From Mycolicibacterium brisbanense (lineage in GTDB: Bacteria; Actinomycetota; Actinomycetes; Mycobacteriales; Mycobacteriaceae): a DNA stretch of 64,000 bases. Position 1 is the first letter of the stretch. Each line of letters opens with the position of its first letter. The position numbers and the translations under genes are program-made. The DNA lies in the NCBI RefSeq assembly GCF_001570425.1, contig NZ_BCSX01000021.1, positions 186,001 to 250,000 of the forward strand, given 5' to 3'. Positions 44,996 through 58,600 of this stretch are shown piece after piece. The notes beneath the pieces are model-generated. The model saw only the letters and a list, made by a program, of their open reading frames with translations. It had not been told where the DNA came from and made no database searches.

Positions 44996-47900
44996 TCAGA
45001 GCAATCCGAGTCGCTGCAGATCGGTGACGTACTTGACGATCACCGGCGCCGAGACGTGCGGAATGTCATTTGCCTTACCGATATTCGCCGCGCGCACCGC
45101 TTCGTGGAAGCGATCCGCGGGCGCGTACGAGCCGCAGGTCGGTGCGGGAGGTTGCAGGTCGTCGGTGTGCTGCCGCAGCACCGTCAGCATCTGCAGCACC
45201 GAGTTCTGCCGCTGCTGTTCCGGCAACGCACGCAGACCGTCTTCGAACCGCTGCAACCACTCCCCGAAGTCGGCGACCCGTTCGATCGGATAGCCGGCCT
45301 CCACGAGCCAGTCGACGTAGGTGTCGATGCCGATGCCGTCGTCGTGCGGATTCATCACGTGATACGTCTCGAATTGTGCAGACGCCGACCGGGCTACCTG
45401 CCAGCCCAGCGTGATGATCGCTTCCGCGACGAAATCGACGGGCAGACCGTCGAAGTGGGCTCGCTGCCGGGTGCCGCCGTCGCCGAGTTGGTAGAACGAC
45501 TCGGGCGCCAGCCCGGTCGCCACGATGCTCAGCACCATGCGGGTCACCGTGTCCGACACGTTGAGCTGGCCCGCGTAGGCGGGCTCGGCCATGATCATGC
45601 CGGACCGGAACACCGCGACGGGAAGCCCACACAGGTCGTGGGCTTCGCGCAGCAGCACCTCGCCTGCCCACTTGCTGTTGCCGTAACCGTTGGCGTAGCT
45701 GGCGTCGACGGTACGAGTGGCGCTGATCTGCCGAATGTCGGCGTCTTCGGTGAACATCGAGGGTTCGATCTGACGTCCGACGTCCGACGTGGACACGAAG
45801 GTGTACGGCTTGAGCTTGGTGGTGAGCGCGAACTTGATCAGTTCGGCGGTGCCGATGACGTTGGGCCCGAACAACTCCCAGTACGGCAGCACGCTGTTGA
45901 CGAACGCCGCCGAGTCGACGATGAGGTCGACACGTTCGGCCAGCTCGTGCCACCGCTGCTCGTCCAAGCCCAGGTTCGGTTCGCCCTTGTCTCCGGCGAT
46001 GACCTGCAGACGCTCGGCCGCCAGTTCCTGGAAGTGCTTGCGCAGCACCGGGTCGGTGTCGAACGTCGCTTCGAGGCGACGACGCGCATCTTCGTCTGAC
46101 TTGCCCCGGACCAGGCAGATCACGGTGTCATCGACACGTCGCAGCCGCTTGAGCCAGTCCAGCAGCAGATACCGCCCCAGGAATCCGGTGGCCCCGGTCA
46201 GCAGCACGGTCTGCACGTGCCCGTCCGGGCGCGGCAGGGTCGGAGCTGTCCGCAACGTGTAGCTGTCGATGAACTTGTTTAACGTCAGATCCCGCGCGTG
46301 GACCTCACCGACATCGGTGCCGCCGTGCACGGACGCGAAGCTGACCCCGCCCAGGCCCGGCGACGCATCCGATTCGACGGCGTTGTCGAGCTGATGGCTC
46401 AGCGCCCGAACCGTCGGCGCCTCGAACAGGGTCCGCACCGCAAGTTGCGCGTCGAGGGCCGTGTTGATCGCCGCGATCACCCGCATCGCGGAGATCGAGT
46501 CGCCCCCGAGGTCGAAGAACGAGTCTTCGACGCCGACCCGGTCCATACCCAGCACGTGGGCGTAGATGCCTGCGATGGTCTCCTCGACCGGGTTCGCAGG
46601 CGCCCGGTAGGTGCCCGCGGCGCTGCGGTACTCAGGAGCAGGCAGCGCACGGCGATCGAGCTTGCCGTTGACCGTCAGGGGCAGCGCAGGCACCACCACG
46701 ATGGCCGCCGGGATCATGTACCCGGGTAGGCGCTGAGCCAACGCACCGCGCAGCTCGACCGGGTCCGCGGATCCGGTGACATAACCGACCAGGCGCTTGT
46801 CGCCCGGACGGTCTTCGCGTGCGATCACTGCCGCCTGTTCGACACCGTCCAAGTCGGCGAGCGCGGCCTGGATCTCGCCGAGTTCGATGCGGTACCCGCG
46901 AATCTTGACCTGCTCATCGGCGCGGCCGAGGTACTGCAACTGCCCGTCGGGGCCCCACTGCACGAGGTCACCGGTGCGGTACATCCGGTCCCCTGGCTCG
47001 CCGAACGGGCATGCCACGAACCGCGATGCGGACAACCCGGCCCGGTTCACATACCCGAGGCCCAGGCCTCGGCCTGCCAGATACAGCTCGCCGACCACGC
47101 CGGCCGGTACGGGCCGCAGCCACTCGTCGAGCACGAACGTGGCGCCGGTCGGCACCGGTGAACCGATCGGCACGACCGGCCCCGACGCCTTCTTGAGCGG
47201 GGCGCTGATCGCCGCGTAGATGGTCGCCTCGGTCGGGCCGTACGCGTTGAGCATCACCCGTCCGGTCGCCCACCGGTCCACGACCTCTGTCGGGCAGGCT
47301 TCACCGGCCACGACCAACGCGGTGTTCTCCAGCCCTTCCGGTGACAACATGCCGACCGCGGACGGAGTCTGGTAGAGCACGGTGACCTGCTCTGCGATCA
47401 ACAGCTTGTGCAGGTCGTCCGGCGCGCCCGCCACGTGCTCGGGCACGATCACCAGCCGCGAGCCGTGCAGCAGCGCACCCCAGATCTCCCACACCGAGAC
47501 GTCGAAGACCAGTGAATGCCATTGCGACCACACCTGTCCCGGGCCTGCGGGCATGTCGGGGTGCAACTTCTCCAAGACCTGGGTGACGTTGCTGTGGGTG
47601 ATGGCAACGCCTTTGGGCACACCCGTGGTGCCCGACGTGTAGATCATGTAGGCGATGTCGTCGGGCGCAGGCGGCAGCAGCGTGGTGCTCGGGTAGATCG
47701 CGGTCGCGGGATCGTCGGGATCGTCGACCTCGACGACCAGCACATCGGAATTCTCCAGCCGCGGACGCAGATCGGAGGTCGTGACCGCGGCGATCGGCTT
47801 GGCGTCGGCGAGCATGAACTCCAACCGCGACGTCGGCACGGACGGGTCGATCGGCAGATACGCCGCGCCGGTCTTGAGCACCGCCAGGATCGCAACGATC

Positions 47901-50900
47901 GCTTCATCGGATCGCGGCACCAGCAAGGCCACCGACTCGCCCGGGCCTGCGCCGTAGACCGCCAGCAGGTTCGCCAACCGGTTGGCATCCTCGTCGAGTT
48001 CACCGTAGGTGAGGGTGCGCCCGTCGAACGTCACCGCGATGGCATCCGGGTCACGGGCCACCTGCTCGGAGAACCGCTCCGGAATCGACTTCGCCGCCGT
48101 CACCGGCTGGGACAGCAGCGCGCGGTTGCCCCAGGTGTCGATGACCTCGCGTTCAGCCGGTTCGACCACGTCCATCGACGACAGCCGCCTGGTCGGATCG
48201 GCCGTCATGGCCTCGAGCACCCGCTGGAACCGCTCGACGAGCGCTTCGATGGCGGCCACGTCGAACGCAGCGGCGTCGAACTCGACGCGCAGGCCGAGTT
48301 CGTGACCCGGCAGGGCCATCACCGACAGCGGGTAGTGGTTGTACTCGCGGTTGTTGAACTCGGTGACCGCCAGCTCGTGGACACCCGCGAAGGCGCTGGT
48401 GTCGATCGGATAGCTCTCATACAGGAACAGCGTGTCGAACAGTTGCTCGTGGCCGGCAACGTGATGAATCTCGTTGAGCGCCAAGTGCTCGTGCTCGATG
48501 GTGTCGTTGTGGTGCCGCTGCAGCTGGTCGAGCAGATCGGCGACGGTGGTGGTCGCGGTGGTGCGTGCCCGCACCGGCACGGTGTTGATCAGCAGACCCA
48601 CGATGGACTCCGAGCCTGCCAACTCCGCCGGCCGGCCGGATACCGCGGTGCCGAAGGCCACATCGCGCTGGCCCGTCAGGGCCATGAGCAGCTGAGCCCA
48701 CGCCGCCTGCAGCACCGTGTTCACCGTCGTGTGGCATGAACGAGCCAGTTCGCCAAGGGCTTTCGTGGTCTCGACGGACAACCGGTAGGACTCGACACCG
48801 CGCGGCCCGCCGTGGCCCGGCGGTGCGACCAGGGTGGGCGTGGTGAACCCGTCCAACACCTCGCGCCACGCCGCGCGGGCGGCGTCCCGATCCTGGCGGC
48901 CCAGCCAGCTGACGAAACTGCGGTACGACGGCGCGGCGGGCAGCCGATGGCCGAAGTAGCCGGCGAAGATTTCCTGCAGCAGGATCGGCAGTGACCACCC
49001 GTCGATCACGATGTGGTGGAAGGTCAGCACGAAGCGGTGCTGATTGCCCGACGTGCGGATCAGCGTGGCGCGGAACGTCGGCCGTTCCACCAGATCGCAC
49101 ACCGCGGCGCGTTCGGCCGTGCACAGGCGCTCGATCTCGTCGTCCGGGGTGAGGTCGTCGCCGCGCAGATCCAGGTACCGCCAGGCGATCACCGGGTCGG
49201 CCGGGATGATCTGCACGGCCTCGTCGGCCAGTTCGCAGAACCGGGCCGCGAGGTTCGGGTGGCGCGCGACCACCGCGTGCACGGCGTCGCGTAGCCGATG
49301 CTGATCGAGCACGCCGGTGACGGTGATGTCCAACTGCACTGCATAGACATCGTTTTCGGTGCCCCGCGCGAGGGTCGAGTGGAAGAGCAGGCCTTCCTGC
49401 ACCGGGGTCAACGGCAACACATCGGCGATGGTGTGGCGCTGCGCCAGATCGTCGATCTGCTCCTGGCTCAACCGAGCCGGGGCGAGATCCGACGGCGTGA
49501 AACCACCGCCGCCGTTGCGCACATGCGCGCAGATGCCCGCCAGCGCTTCGAACCACAGTCGGCTCAGCTGGTCGGCCTGGGCCCGGTCCATGGCCGAGGG
49601 CGCCCAGGTCCAGCCTGCCTGCAGCTGTGGTCCGGAGTCGGAATCCACAGTGCCGGCGTTGAGTTCGACGGTGTGCATCAACGGCATCGCCACCGCGGAG
49701 GCCGCACCCGTGAGTGTCAGCGCGTCCTGGTCGATGCGCCACAGCTCGTCGGACAGGTCACCTGCGCCTGCGCCGAGGCGTCCGAGGTAGTTGAAGCCGA
49801 TGGTCGGGTCCAGCCCGTCGAGGTCCACATCGGGGTTCAGGTACCGCAGCAGGCCGTAGGTGACGCCGTCGGGCAGCGCACGCAGTTGTTCCTTGGCCGA
49901 CTTGATGATCGGGCCCAGCGCAGCCTCACCGGCGGTCACCTGGTCCCAGGACAGTTCGCCGACCGCAAGGGCAACGGGGTACTTGGTGGTAAACCAACCC
50001 ACGGTGCGGGACAGGTCGACATCGGAGGCGAGATCCTCGACTCGGCCGTGGCCCTCGACGTCGATACCGATCGGCGCGGCGCCGGTCCCCAGGTATTGCG
50101 CCCAGGCCAGGCCGAACGCGATCAGCAGAATGTCTTGCACGCCTGCGTGGAACGCCGCGGGCACCTCGGCGAGCAGCTGCTTCGTGGTGTCGGCGTCGAG
50201 TGACACCGTCAGTTGTCCGGCGTTCGCGTAGGTGTCGATGTCGGGCTGGACAGCGGGCAGCGCCGCGGGTGTCTGCGCGACTCGCCGCCACGTGTCGGCG
50301 AGTTCCGCCACGGCGCCGTCCCGCGCATGCTCGGCCAGCAGCGCGGTCCAGCGGGCGAAGGACGTACCGCCCGTGGGCAATTCGACCGGCTGGCCGCTGT
50401 GGTGCTGCGCCCACGCGATGTTCAGGTCTTCCAACAGGATTCGCCACGACACGCCATCGACGGCGAGGTGATGGATCATCAGCGCCAGCTGTCGGGCCTG
50501 TGCGGCCCAGACCGCACTGACCATCGCCCCGGTCGCCGGGTTCAACCGGGACCGCGCCTCGATCAACGCGTCGTCGGACAGCGTGTCGACGGTGTTCAGG
50601 CACGAACGCGCGTCGACCGCACCCTGGTCCGGAACCAGCAGTGACCAGTCGCCGTCCACGATCGGTGCCTGCAGGCGCAACGTGGCGTGCCGGTCGAGCA
50701 GGGCCTGCAGCACGACAAGCACGTCGGCTTCGGTGACCCCATCCGGGGCCTGGAGCACCAAGGTCTGGTTGAACTCGTCGACCGGCCCCTGCACGGTCTG
50801 AAGCCACCGCATGATCGGGGTGGCGACCACCGGGCCGATACCGTCGTCGACGACGGCCGATTCGGCATCGGTGAACGCCGATACTTGGGCCAGCCTGCTC

Positions 50901-52687
50901 ACGGTCTGCTCGACGAAGATGTCGCGCGGCCGGCACGACACGCCGGCTGCGCGAGCGCGTGCCACCACCTGCATCGACAGGATGCTGTCGCCGCCAAGGT
51001 CGAAGAACGAATCGTCGACGCCGACGCGCTGCTGTCCGAGCACCTGGGCGTAGATCTCGGCGAGAATCTCCTCGACCGGGGTCGACGGGGCCCGGTAGTC
51101 GCTGCCGTTGCTGCGGTACTCAGGGGCGGGCAGCGCGCGCTTGTCGAGTTTTCCGTTGACGGTCAACGGAATCGACTCGATGGTGACGATGGCGGCGGGC
51201 ACCATGTAGGTCGGCAGGCGTTGGGCCAGTTCGGCCCGCAGCGCAGTCGGGTCGGCGGAGCCGGTGATGTACCCGACCAGCCGCTTGTCGCCGGGACGGT
51301 CTTCCCGGGCGATCACGACGGCCTGCTCCACACCGTCGAGCCGGGCCAGGGCAGCCTGTACCTCGCCGAGTTCGATGCGGTACCCGCGGATCTTGACCTG
51401 TTCGTCTGAGCGGCCCAGGTACTGCAGTTGCCCGTCTTCGCCCCAGCGGACGAGGTCACCGGTGCGGTACATCCGGTCGCCCGGCTTGCCGAACGGGCAG
51501 GCCATGAATCGGGACGCGGTCAGCCCGGGACGACGCGAATAACCGGTCGCCACACCTGTTCCCGCCACGTACAGCTCGCCGACCACGCCCTCGGGCGCGG
51601 GCCGCAGCCACTGGTCGAGCACGAACAGCGCCGCGCCGGGCACCGGCGATCCGATCGGGGCCACCCCGGATCCCGCCTTGAGCGGTTTGCTCATCGCCGC
51701 GTAGATCGTCGCCTCGGTCGGGCCGTACGCGTTGATCATCACCCGTCCGGGTGTCGCCCACCGGTCGACCAGCTCGGTCGGGCAGGCCTCACCGGCCACC
51801 ACCAGGGTCGTCGAGTCCAGGTGCTCCGACGACAACATCCCCGCCGCCGAGGGTGTTTGGCAGAGCACCGTCACCTTTTCGGAGATCAGGAGCTTGTGTA
51901 GGTCGTCGGGTGAGCTGGCGATCGATTCGGGTACCACCACCAGGCGGCCACCGCGGAGCAGCGCACCCCAGATCTCCCAGACCGATACGTCGAAGACCAG
52001 CGAATGCCATTGGGACCACACCTGACCGGGGCCCGCAGGCAGGTCCGCGTGCAGCCCGTCGACCAGCTGCGTCACGTTGTTGTGGGTGACCGCAACCGCT
52101 TTCGGGACACCGGTGGTGCCCGACGTGTACGTCATGTACGCCAGGTCGTCCGGTTTCGGGCCGGGCAGGGCAGTGCTCGGCCGGCTGTCGACGGCGGGAT
52201 CCGCGATGTCGAGGACCGGCACATCGGTGCCGTCCAGCCGGGTCCGCAGATCTGCGGTGGTCAATGCCACCACCGGCATCGCATCCGACATCATGAACTC
52301 GATGCGGGCATCCGGATGCGCGGGGTCGATCGGCAGATACGCGGCGCCCGTCTTGAGCACCGCGAGGATTGCCACGATCGCCTCACCCGAACGCGGGAGC
52401 AACAGCGCGACGGATTCGCCTGGCCGGGCGCCGTGGTCGGCAAGCATGTGCGCCAACCGATTGGTGGCCTCGTTCAGCTCGCGATAGGTCCACGACCGGT
52501 CACCGCAGACCAGCGCGACCGCCTGCGGCGCGCGTACCGCCTGCCGGGAGAACAGGGTCGGAATCGACACCGGTGTGCGGGCGGGCCCGGTGAGCACCGC
52601 CCGGTTGCCCCATTCGTCGAGCTGATCGTGTTCCCCGTCGTCGAGTAGATCGAACGACAACAACGTGCGGCTGGAGTCGATGCTCAT
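44996..52687 (-). CDS. mps2: NRPS Mps2-like: A-T-E-C-A-T-R, modules 3 and 4 with terminal reductase
   Basis: A 2563-residue nonribosomal peptide synthetase. Order by motif: A3 ([11 protein letters not shown] near 185), T3 (GGDS near 560), E3 ([10 protein letters not shown] near 740), C4 (HHIVIDGWS near 1222), A4 (near 1681), T4 (GGDS near 2056), and R (GATGFLGRY near 2160, YGNSK near 2335). Specificity residues read DVWCVAAIYK for A3 and DVWYVAAIYK for A4; they differ at one position, so both modules should load the same residue. Alanine is inferred from GPL precedent. E3 makes residue 3 a D-form. The reductase should free residue 4 as an alcohol (alaninol). It starts directly with A, taking its upstream C domain from Mps1, whose stop overlaps its ATG. 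Confidence 0.92.
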   Translation of the reverse strand: MSIDSSRTLLSFDLLDDGEHDQLDEWGNRAVLTGPARTPVSIPTLFSRQAVRAPQAVALVCGDRSWTYRELNEATNRLAHMLADHGARPGESVALLLPRSGEAIVAILAVLKTGAAYLPIDPAHPDARIEFMMSDAMPVVALTTADLRTRLDGTDVPVLDIADPAVDSRPSTALPGPKPDDLAYMTYTSGTTGVPKAVAVTHNNVTQLVDGLHADLPAGPGQVWSQWHSLVFDVSVWEIWGALLRGGRLVVVPESIASSPDDLHKLLISEKVTVLCQTPSAAGMLSSEHLDSTTLVVAGEACPTELVDRWATPGRVMINAYGPTEATIYAAMSKPLKAGSGVAPIGSPVPGAALFVLDQWLRPAPEGVVGELYVAGTGVATGYSRRPGLTASRFMACPFGKPGDRMYRTGDLVRWGEDGQLQYLGRSDEQVKIRGYRIELGEVQAALARLDGVEQAVVIAREDRPGDKRLVGYITGSADPTALRAELAQRLPTYMVPAAIVTIESIPLTVNGKLDKRALPAPEYRSNGSDYRAPSTPVEEILAEIYAQVLGQQRVGVDDSFFDLGGDSILSMQVVARARAAGVSCRPRDIFVEQTVSRLAQVSAFTDAESAVVDDGIGPVVATPIMRWLQTVQGPVDEFNQTLVLQAPDGVTEADVLVVLQALLDRHATLRLQAPIVDGDWSLLVPDQGAVDARSCLNTVDTLSDDALIEARSRLNPATGAMVSAVWAAQARQLALMIHHLAVDGVSWRILLEDLNIAWAQHHSGQPVELPTGGTSFARWTALLAEHARDGAVAELADTWRRVAQTPAALPAVQPDIDTYANAGQLTVSLDADTTKQLLAEVPAAFHAGVQDILLIAFGLAWAQYLGTGAAPIGIDVEGHGRVEDLASDVDLSRTVGWFTTKYPVALAVGELSWDQVTAGEAALGPIIKSAKEQLRALPDGVTYGLLRYLNPDVDLDGLDPTIGFNYLGRLGAGAGDLSDELWRIDQDALTLTGAASAVAMPLMHTVELNAGTVDSDSGPQLQAGWTWAPSAMDRAQADQLSRLWFEALAGICAHVRNGGGGFTPSDLAPARLSQEQIDDLAQRHTIADVLPLTPVQEGLLFHSTLARGTENDVYAVQLDITVTGVLDQHRLRDAVHAVVARHPNLAARFCELADEAVQIIPADPVIAWRYLDLRGDDLTPDDEIERLCTAERAAVCDLVERPTFRATLIRTSGNQHRFVLTFHHIVIDGWSLPILLQEIFAGYFGHRLPAAPSYRSFVSWLGRQDRDAARAAWREVLDGFTTPTLVAPPGHGGPRGVESYRLSVETTKALGELARSCHTTVNTVLQAAWAQLLMALTGQRDVAFGTAVSGRPAELAGSESIVGLLINTVPVRARTTATTTVADLLDQLQRHHNDTIEHEHLALNEIHHVAGHEQLFDTLFLYESYPIDTSAFAGVHELAVTEFNNREYNHYPLSVMALPGHELGLRVEFDAAAFDVAAIEALVERFQRVLEAMTADPTRRLSSMDVVEPAEREVIDTWGNRALLSQPVTAAKSIPERFSEQVARDPDAIAVTFDGRTLTYGELDEDANRLANLLAVYGAGPGESVALLVPRSDEAIVAILAVLKTGAAYLPIDPSVPTSRLEFMLADAKPIAAVTTSDLRPRLENSDVLVVEVDDPDDPATAIYPSTTLLPPAPDDIAYMIYTSGTTGVPKGVAITHSNVTQVLEKLHPDMPAGPGQVWSQWHSLVFDVSVWEIWGALLHGSRLVIVPEHVAGAPDDLHKLLIAEQVTVLYQTPSAVGMLSPEGLENTALVVAGEACPTEVVDRWATGRVMLNAYGPTEATIYAAISAPLKKASGPVVPIGSPVPTGATFVLDEWLRPVPAGVVGELYLAGRGLGLGYVNRAGLSASRFVACPFGEPGDRMYRTGDLVQWGPDGQLQYLGRADEQVKIRGYRIELGEIQAALADLDGVEQAAVIAREDRPGDKRLVGYVTGSADPVELRGALAQRLPGYMIPAAIVVVPALPLTVNGKLDRRALPAPEYRSAAGTYRAPANPVEETIAGIYAHVLGMDRVGVEDSFFDLGGDSISAMRVIAAINTALDAQLAVRTLFEAPTVRALSHQLDNAVESDASPGLGGVSFASVHGGTDVGEVHARDLTLNKFIDSYTLRTAPTLPRPDGHVQTVLLTGATGFLGRYLLLDWLKRLRRVDDTVICLVRGKSDEDARRRLEATFDTDPVLRKHFQELAAERLQVIAGDKGEPNLGLDEQRWHELAERVDLIVDSAAFVNSVLPYWELFGPNVIGTAELIKFALTTKLKPYTFVSTSDVGRQIEPSMFTEDADIRQISATRTVDASYANGYGNSKWAGEVLLREAHDLCGLPVAVFRSGMIMAEPAYAGQLNVSDTVTRMVLSIVATGLAPESFYQLGDGGTRQRAHFDGLPVDFVAEAIITLGWQVARSASAQFETYHVMNPHDDGIGIDTYVDWLVEAGYPIERVADFGEWLQRFEDGLRALPEQQRQNSVLQMLTVLRQHTDDLQPPAPTCGSYAPADRFHEAVRAANIGKANDIPHVSAPVIVKYVTDLQRLGLL

Positions 52688-55600
52688 GACTGCTCCCTCG
52701 TCTCTGCGGTCATGGCCACCAGTACCCGTCGTAACCGGTTCACCAACCTGCCGATGCGGGCCGCGTCGAAGACGTCAGTGTCAAATTCGACGCGGAGACC
52801 CAATTCATGGCCCGGAACGGCTTGCACCGAAAGCGGGTAGTGGTTGTATTCGCGATTGGCGAAGTCGGTGATGGCCAATTCGTGCACGCCCAGCAATTCA
52901 GCCGTGTCGATGGGGTAGTTCTCGTAGACGAAAACCGTGTCGAACAGCTGGTCATGGCCAGTCGCGCGGTGCACCTCGGCCAAGGCGAGGTGCTGATGTT
53001 CCAGGGTATCGGTGTATGCCCCCTGCAGCTGGTCGAGCAGGCTGGCGATGGTGGTCGCCGGTGTGATCGTCGCCCGCACCGGAACCGTGTTGATCAGCAG
53101 GCCCACCATCGAGTCGGCACCTGCCAGGTCGGCGGGCCGACCCGAAACCGCTGTGCCGAAAGCGACGTCGTGCTGGCCGGTCAGCCACATCAGCAACTGG
53201 GCCCACGCCGCCTGCAGCACAGTGCTGACCGTGGTGTGGCAGGACCGCGCCAGATCGCCGAGTGCCTTGGTGGTCTCGGCGTCCACCTGGAAGGACTCGA
53301 CGCCGCGCCGACCGAGTGACAGGCGGCCGGGCGGACCGATCAGCGTCGGCGTGTCGAACCCGGCGAACACGCGGCGCCAAGCCTCCCTGGCGGCCGTGTT
53401 GTCCTGGTCGGACAGCCAGCTGACGAACCTCCGGTAGGGCACGGGGGCGGGCAGCCGGGCACCGAAGTATCCGGCGAAGATCTCTTGCAGCAGAATCGGT
53501 TTCGACCAACCGTCGAGCACGATGTGGTGGTTGGTGAGCACGAAACGGTAGCGGTCGACCGCGGTGCGGATCAGGGCGGCCCGGAACGGCGGCTTGTTCG
53601 CCAGATCGCACACCGCCGCACGCTCCGCCGCGGACAACCGGGCGATCTGCCCGTCGACATCGGCACCCTCGGCCAGTTCCACGTATTGCCAAGCCAGTTC
53701 GGGTTCGGCCGACAGCAGCTGCACCGGCTCCCCGAAATCCTCGAAGAACCGGGCCACCACGTTCGGGCGGCGCCTCAGCACGTCATGCACGGCCTCGCGC
53801 ATGCGATCGGGATCGACTGAGCCCGTCATGCTGATGTCCAGCTGAACCGAGTACAGATCCTCGTGGCCCTGCGCGGCACCGGTGTGGAACAGCAGTCCCT
53901 GCTGCAGCGGGGTCAGCGGCAGGACGTCGGCGATGTCGTAGCGCTGCTGCAGTTCGTCGATCTGCTGCTGGTCCAATCGCGCGGGGGCGACGTCGGATGG
54001 TGTCAACCCGCCGCCGCCGAGACGCACATGCGCGCAGATCCCGGCCAATGCGTCGAACCACAGCTGGCTCAACCGGGTGACCTGTGCGTGGTCCAGCGCC
54101 GACAGCGCCCACGTCCAGGTCGCGTGCAGGCGCGGACCCTCGTCGATGTCGTTGCCGCCGTCGAGAATTCCGGCATTGAGCTCGATCGTGTGGCCCAGCG
54201 GCGTCGGTACCGCCGTGGCTGCGGCCGTCACTGCCACCGCATCCTGGTCGATCTGCCACAGCTCGTCGGACAGGTCCGCGGCGCCTGCGCCGAGGCGCCC
54301 GAGGTAGTTGAACCCGAGGGCCGGATCGGATCCGCCGAGCTCCACGTCCGGATTCAGGTAGCGCAACAGACCGTAGGTCAGGCCGTCCGGAAGCGCACGC
54401 AGTTGCTCCTTGGCCGCCTTGACGACCGGCCCGAGCGCGGTGTCGCCGGAACTGACCTGCTCCCATGTCATTCCGCCAACGGACAACGACACCGGGTACT
54501 TGCTGGTGAACCACCCGACCGTGCGCGACAGGTCGATGTGTGCGTCGGTGCCCGACCCGATCTCCTCGACCCGGCCGTGCCCCTCGACGTCGACCCCGAC
54601 GGGCCCGTCGCCGGTACCGAGGAACTCGGTGACCGCCAACCCGAACGCGATCAGCAGGATGTCTTGCACGCCGGCATGAAACGCCGCGGGCACCTCGGTC
54701 AGCAGCTGCTGGGTGGTCGCGGGATCCAGCTCCAGCGACAACTGCCCGGCGTTCGCGTAGGTGTCCAACGCGGGCTGCACGGCAGGCAACGCGGCAGGGA
54801 CGGCCGTGACCTGTCGCCAGGTGTCGGCGGTGTTCACGACCGCGTCCGCGCGGGCATGGGCATCGAGGACTCGCGCCCACCGGGCGAACGAGGTTCCCCC
54901 ACCCGGCAGCGCCACCTCCTGGCCGCTGTGGTGCTGCGCCCACGCGATGTTCAAGTCTTCCAACAGGATTCGCCATGACACCGCGTCGACGGCCAGATGG
55001 TGGACCATCAGTGCCAACCGCCTGGTCTCCGGCACCCACAGTGCCGTGAGCATCGCCCCGGTCGCAGGGTTCAGCCGCGACCGCGCCGCCTGCAGCGCAT
55101 CGTCGGACAGTGCGTCCACGACGTGCACGCAGGCACGGGCATCCACCGAGCCGACTTCGGGAACGGTCAGCGACCATTCCCCGGTTTCGGTCGTATCGCT
55201 CGTCAGCCGCAGCATGCCGTGCCGGTCCAGCAGGGCCTGCAGCACCACGGCGACGTCGGTGTCGGTGACGCCGGCCGGGGCCTGCAGCACCACGGTCTGG
55301 TTGAACTGGTCTGTCGGGCCGTCGAGTTCGTGCAGCCACCGCATGATCGGGGTGGCCACCACCGCTCCGGTGCCCTCGTCGACGACGGTCGTCTCACTGT
55401 CGGCGAACGTCGCGACCCGGGCCAGCCTGCTGACAGTCTGCTCGACGAAGATGTCGCGTGGCCGGCAGACGAGGCCTGCCGCACGGGCCCGCGCGACCAC
55501 CTGCATCGACGAAATGCTGTCCCCGCCAAGGTCGAAGAACGAGTCGTCGACGCCGACCCGCTCGACCCCCAGCACCTGGGCGTAGATGCCGCTGAGGATC

Positions 55601-58600
55601 TCTTCGATCGCGTTGACCGGTGCGCGGTACTGCTCAGCGTCCTGATACTCCGGTGCGGGCAGGGCCTTGGTGTCGAGCTTGCCGTTCACCGTCAGCGGCA
55701 GCGAGTCCATCACCACGACGGCGGACGGCACCATGTAGGTCGGGAGACGGTCGGACAGGGTCGCGCGCGCCTCGGCCGGATCGATCGTTCCCGGCGTCGT
55801 CTCGGTGACGTAACCCACCAGGCGCTTGTCGCCGGGCCGGTCCTCGCGCGCGATGACGGCCGCCTGGCCGACGCCGGCCAAACCGGCCAGCGCCGCGTGC
55901 ACTTCACCCAGTTCGATGCGGTAGCCGCGGATCTTGACCTGCTTGTCGGCCCGTCCCACGTACCGCAGTTGCCCGTCGGCGCCCCACTGCACCAGGTCAC
56001 CGGTGCGGTACATCCGGGTGCCCGGCGCCCCGAACGGGCATGCGACGAACCGGGTCGACGACAGGTCCGGCCGGCCGATGTAACCGGCCGCCAAACCGGT
56101 ACCGGCGACGTACAGCTCGCCGACCACACCCACCGGGACCTGACGCAGCCATCCGTCCAGGACGAAAAAAGCCAAGTGCTCCAACGGAACACCGATGGGG
56201 CTGACGCTGTTCGTGAGGTCGCCGTCACCGATCTCGCGGAACGAGGCGTGCACCGTCGTCTCGGTGATGCCGTACATGTTGATCAGTCGCGGCAGCCCTG
56301 GGTGACTGCGCAGCCACGGTGACAGTCGTTGTGGCTCAAGCGCTTCCCCGCCGAAGACCACGGTCTGCAGTTTCAGCTGCTGCCCGAGTTCGGGCTGCAG
56401 GGTGTCGGCGGTCTGCAGCGCGTAGAACGCCGAAGGCGTCTGGCTCAGCACGCTCACCTGTTCGCTGACCAGCAGGGCGTGGAAGTCTTCGGGCGAGCGG
56501 ACGATCGCGTCCGGCACGATCAGCAGCCGGCCGCCGTAGAGCAGCGCGCCCCACAGCTCCCACACCGAGTAGTCGAACGCCAGCGAATGGCATTGCGTCC
56601 ACACCTGTCCCAGCGCCAGCTCGGCGTCGAGCGACTCCAGCAGCCGGGTCACGTTGCGGTGGGTGACCGCTACGCCCTTGGGCTTACCGGTGGTCCCCGA
56701 CGTGTAGATGATGTAGGCGATGTTGTCGGACGTCGGGGCAGGCAGCGCGGTCGCCGGCTGACCGTCGACCGCCGGGTCGTTGACGTCGATCACGGACATC
56801 TCAGGCAGCCCGGGCCCGGTCAACCGGCCGAGCAGCTCCGCCGTGGTGACTGCCGCGATCGGTGCGGCATCGTTGAGCGTGAACTCGATGCGGGCGTCGG
56901 GATGGGCGGGGTCGATCGGCAGATACGCCGCACCGGTCTTGAGCACCGCGAGGATGGCCACGACAGCCTCGGCCGTGCGGGGCAGCAACAGCGCCACCCG
57001 CTGACCCGGGCCGGCTCCCCTGCCGGACAGCAAGTGCGCCAACCGGTTTGACGCCTCGTCCAGCTCGCGGTAGGTCCACGACCGCCCGCCCGGGCCGGCA
57101 TTGCTGCTCGTGTCCGCGGCAGTGACTGCTGCGGCCTCCGGCGCACGGCGCACCTGCTCGGCGAACAACGCCGGGATCGACGGTGAACCCGTCACCGGCT
57201 GGGCGAGCACCGCGCGGTTGCCCCACCGGTCGAGTTGATCGTGCTCGGTGGAATCGAGCATGTCGATCGAGGCCACCCGGCGTGCAGGGTCGGCGACCAT
57301 CGCCTCGAGCAGGTGATGCATGCGCTTGACCAGGACGTCGATGGCCGCCTCGTCGAACACCTCGGTGTCGAACTCGACGCGCAGGCCGAGTTCATGACCC
57401 GGCATCGCCACCATGGACAGCGGATAGTGGTTGTATTCGCGGCTGGTGAAATCCGTGACCGCGAGGTCCTGCACGCCAAGCAGCTCACCGGCGTCGATCG
57501 GGTAGTTCTCGTACACGAACAAGGTGTCGAACAACCGGTCGTGGCCCGCGGCGCGATGGATTTCGGCCAGCGAGAGGTGCTCGTGCTCGACGGTGTCGTT
57601 GTGTGTGCGCTGCAGTTGATCCAGCAGCTCGGCGACAGTGGTGGTCGCGGTGATGGTCGCGCGGACGGGCACGGTGTTGATCAGCAGGCCCACAATCGAT
57701 TCCGCGCCTGCGAGGTCTGCCGGGCGGCCGGACACCGCGGCCCCGAACGCGACGTCGTGCTGACCGGTCAGCGATGCCAGCATCTGCGCCCACGCGGCCT
57801 GCAGCACGGTGTTGACGGTGGTGCGATGTGCCCGTGCGAGTTCGCCGAGGGCCTGGGTGATCTCGGCAGACACCCGGTGCGACTGGACACCGCGAGGCCC
57901 CGCCTGGGTCGGCGGCGCGACGAGGGTCGGGGTGTCGAAACCGTCGAACACCTCCCGCCACGTCGCCTGGGCGACATCGCGGTCCTGCGTGGCAAGCCAG
58001 CTGACGAAGTTTCGGTACGGCGTGGGCGCGGACAGCCGCTGACCGAAATAGCCCGCGAAGATCTCCTGCAGCAGTACCGGAAGCGACCATCCGTCGATCA
58101 CGATGTGGTGCAGCGTCATCACGAGCCGGTAAGTGTCGTCGCCGGTCCGGATCAGTGCGGCCCGGAACGTCGGTTGGCCGGCCAGGTCGCACACGGCGGT
58201 CCGCTCCGCCGCGCACAGCCGATCGATCTGCTCGTCGGACTCGAGTTCGACGTACTGCCAGGCGATCACCGGGTCAACCGGAAGAACCTGAACAGGTTCG
58301 CCGAAGTCCTCGCAGAACCGCGGCGCGAGGTTGGGATGACGATCGACCACCGCGTGCACGGCATCACGCAGGCGGTGCGGGTCGAGGGCACCGGCCATCG
58401 TGATGCCGAGCTGAACGGCGTAAACGTCGTCGCGGGAGTCCCCCGGGGCTCCCGCGTCCTCCGCTGCGGCCTGGAAGCTGGCCTGGAACAGCAGCCCCTG
58501 CTGCAGCGGGGTCAGCGGCAGCACGTCGGCGATTCGGTACTGCTGCTGCAGCTCGTCGATCTGCCGCTGAGTCAAGCGGGCCGGCGCGAGGTCGGACGGC

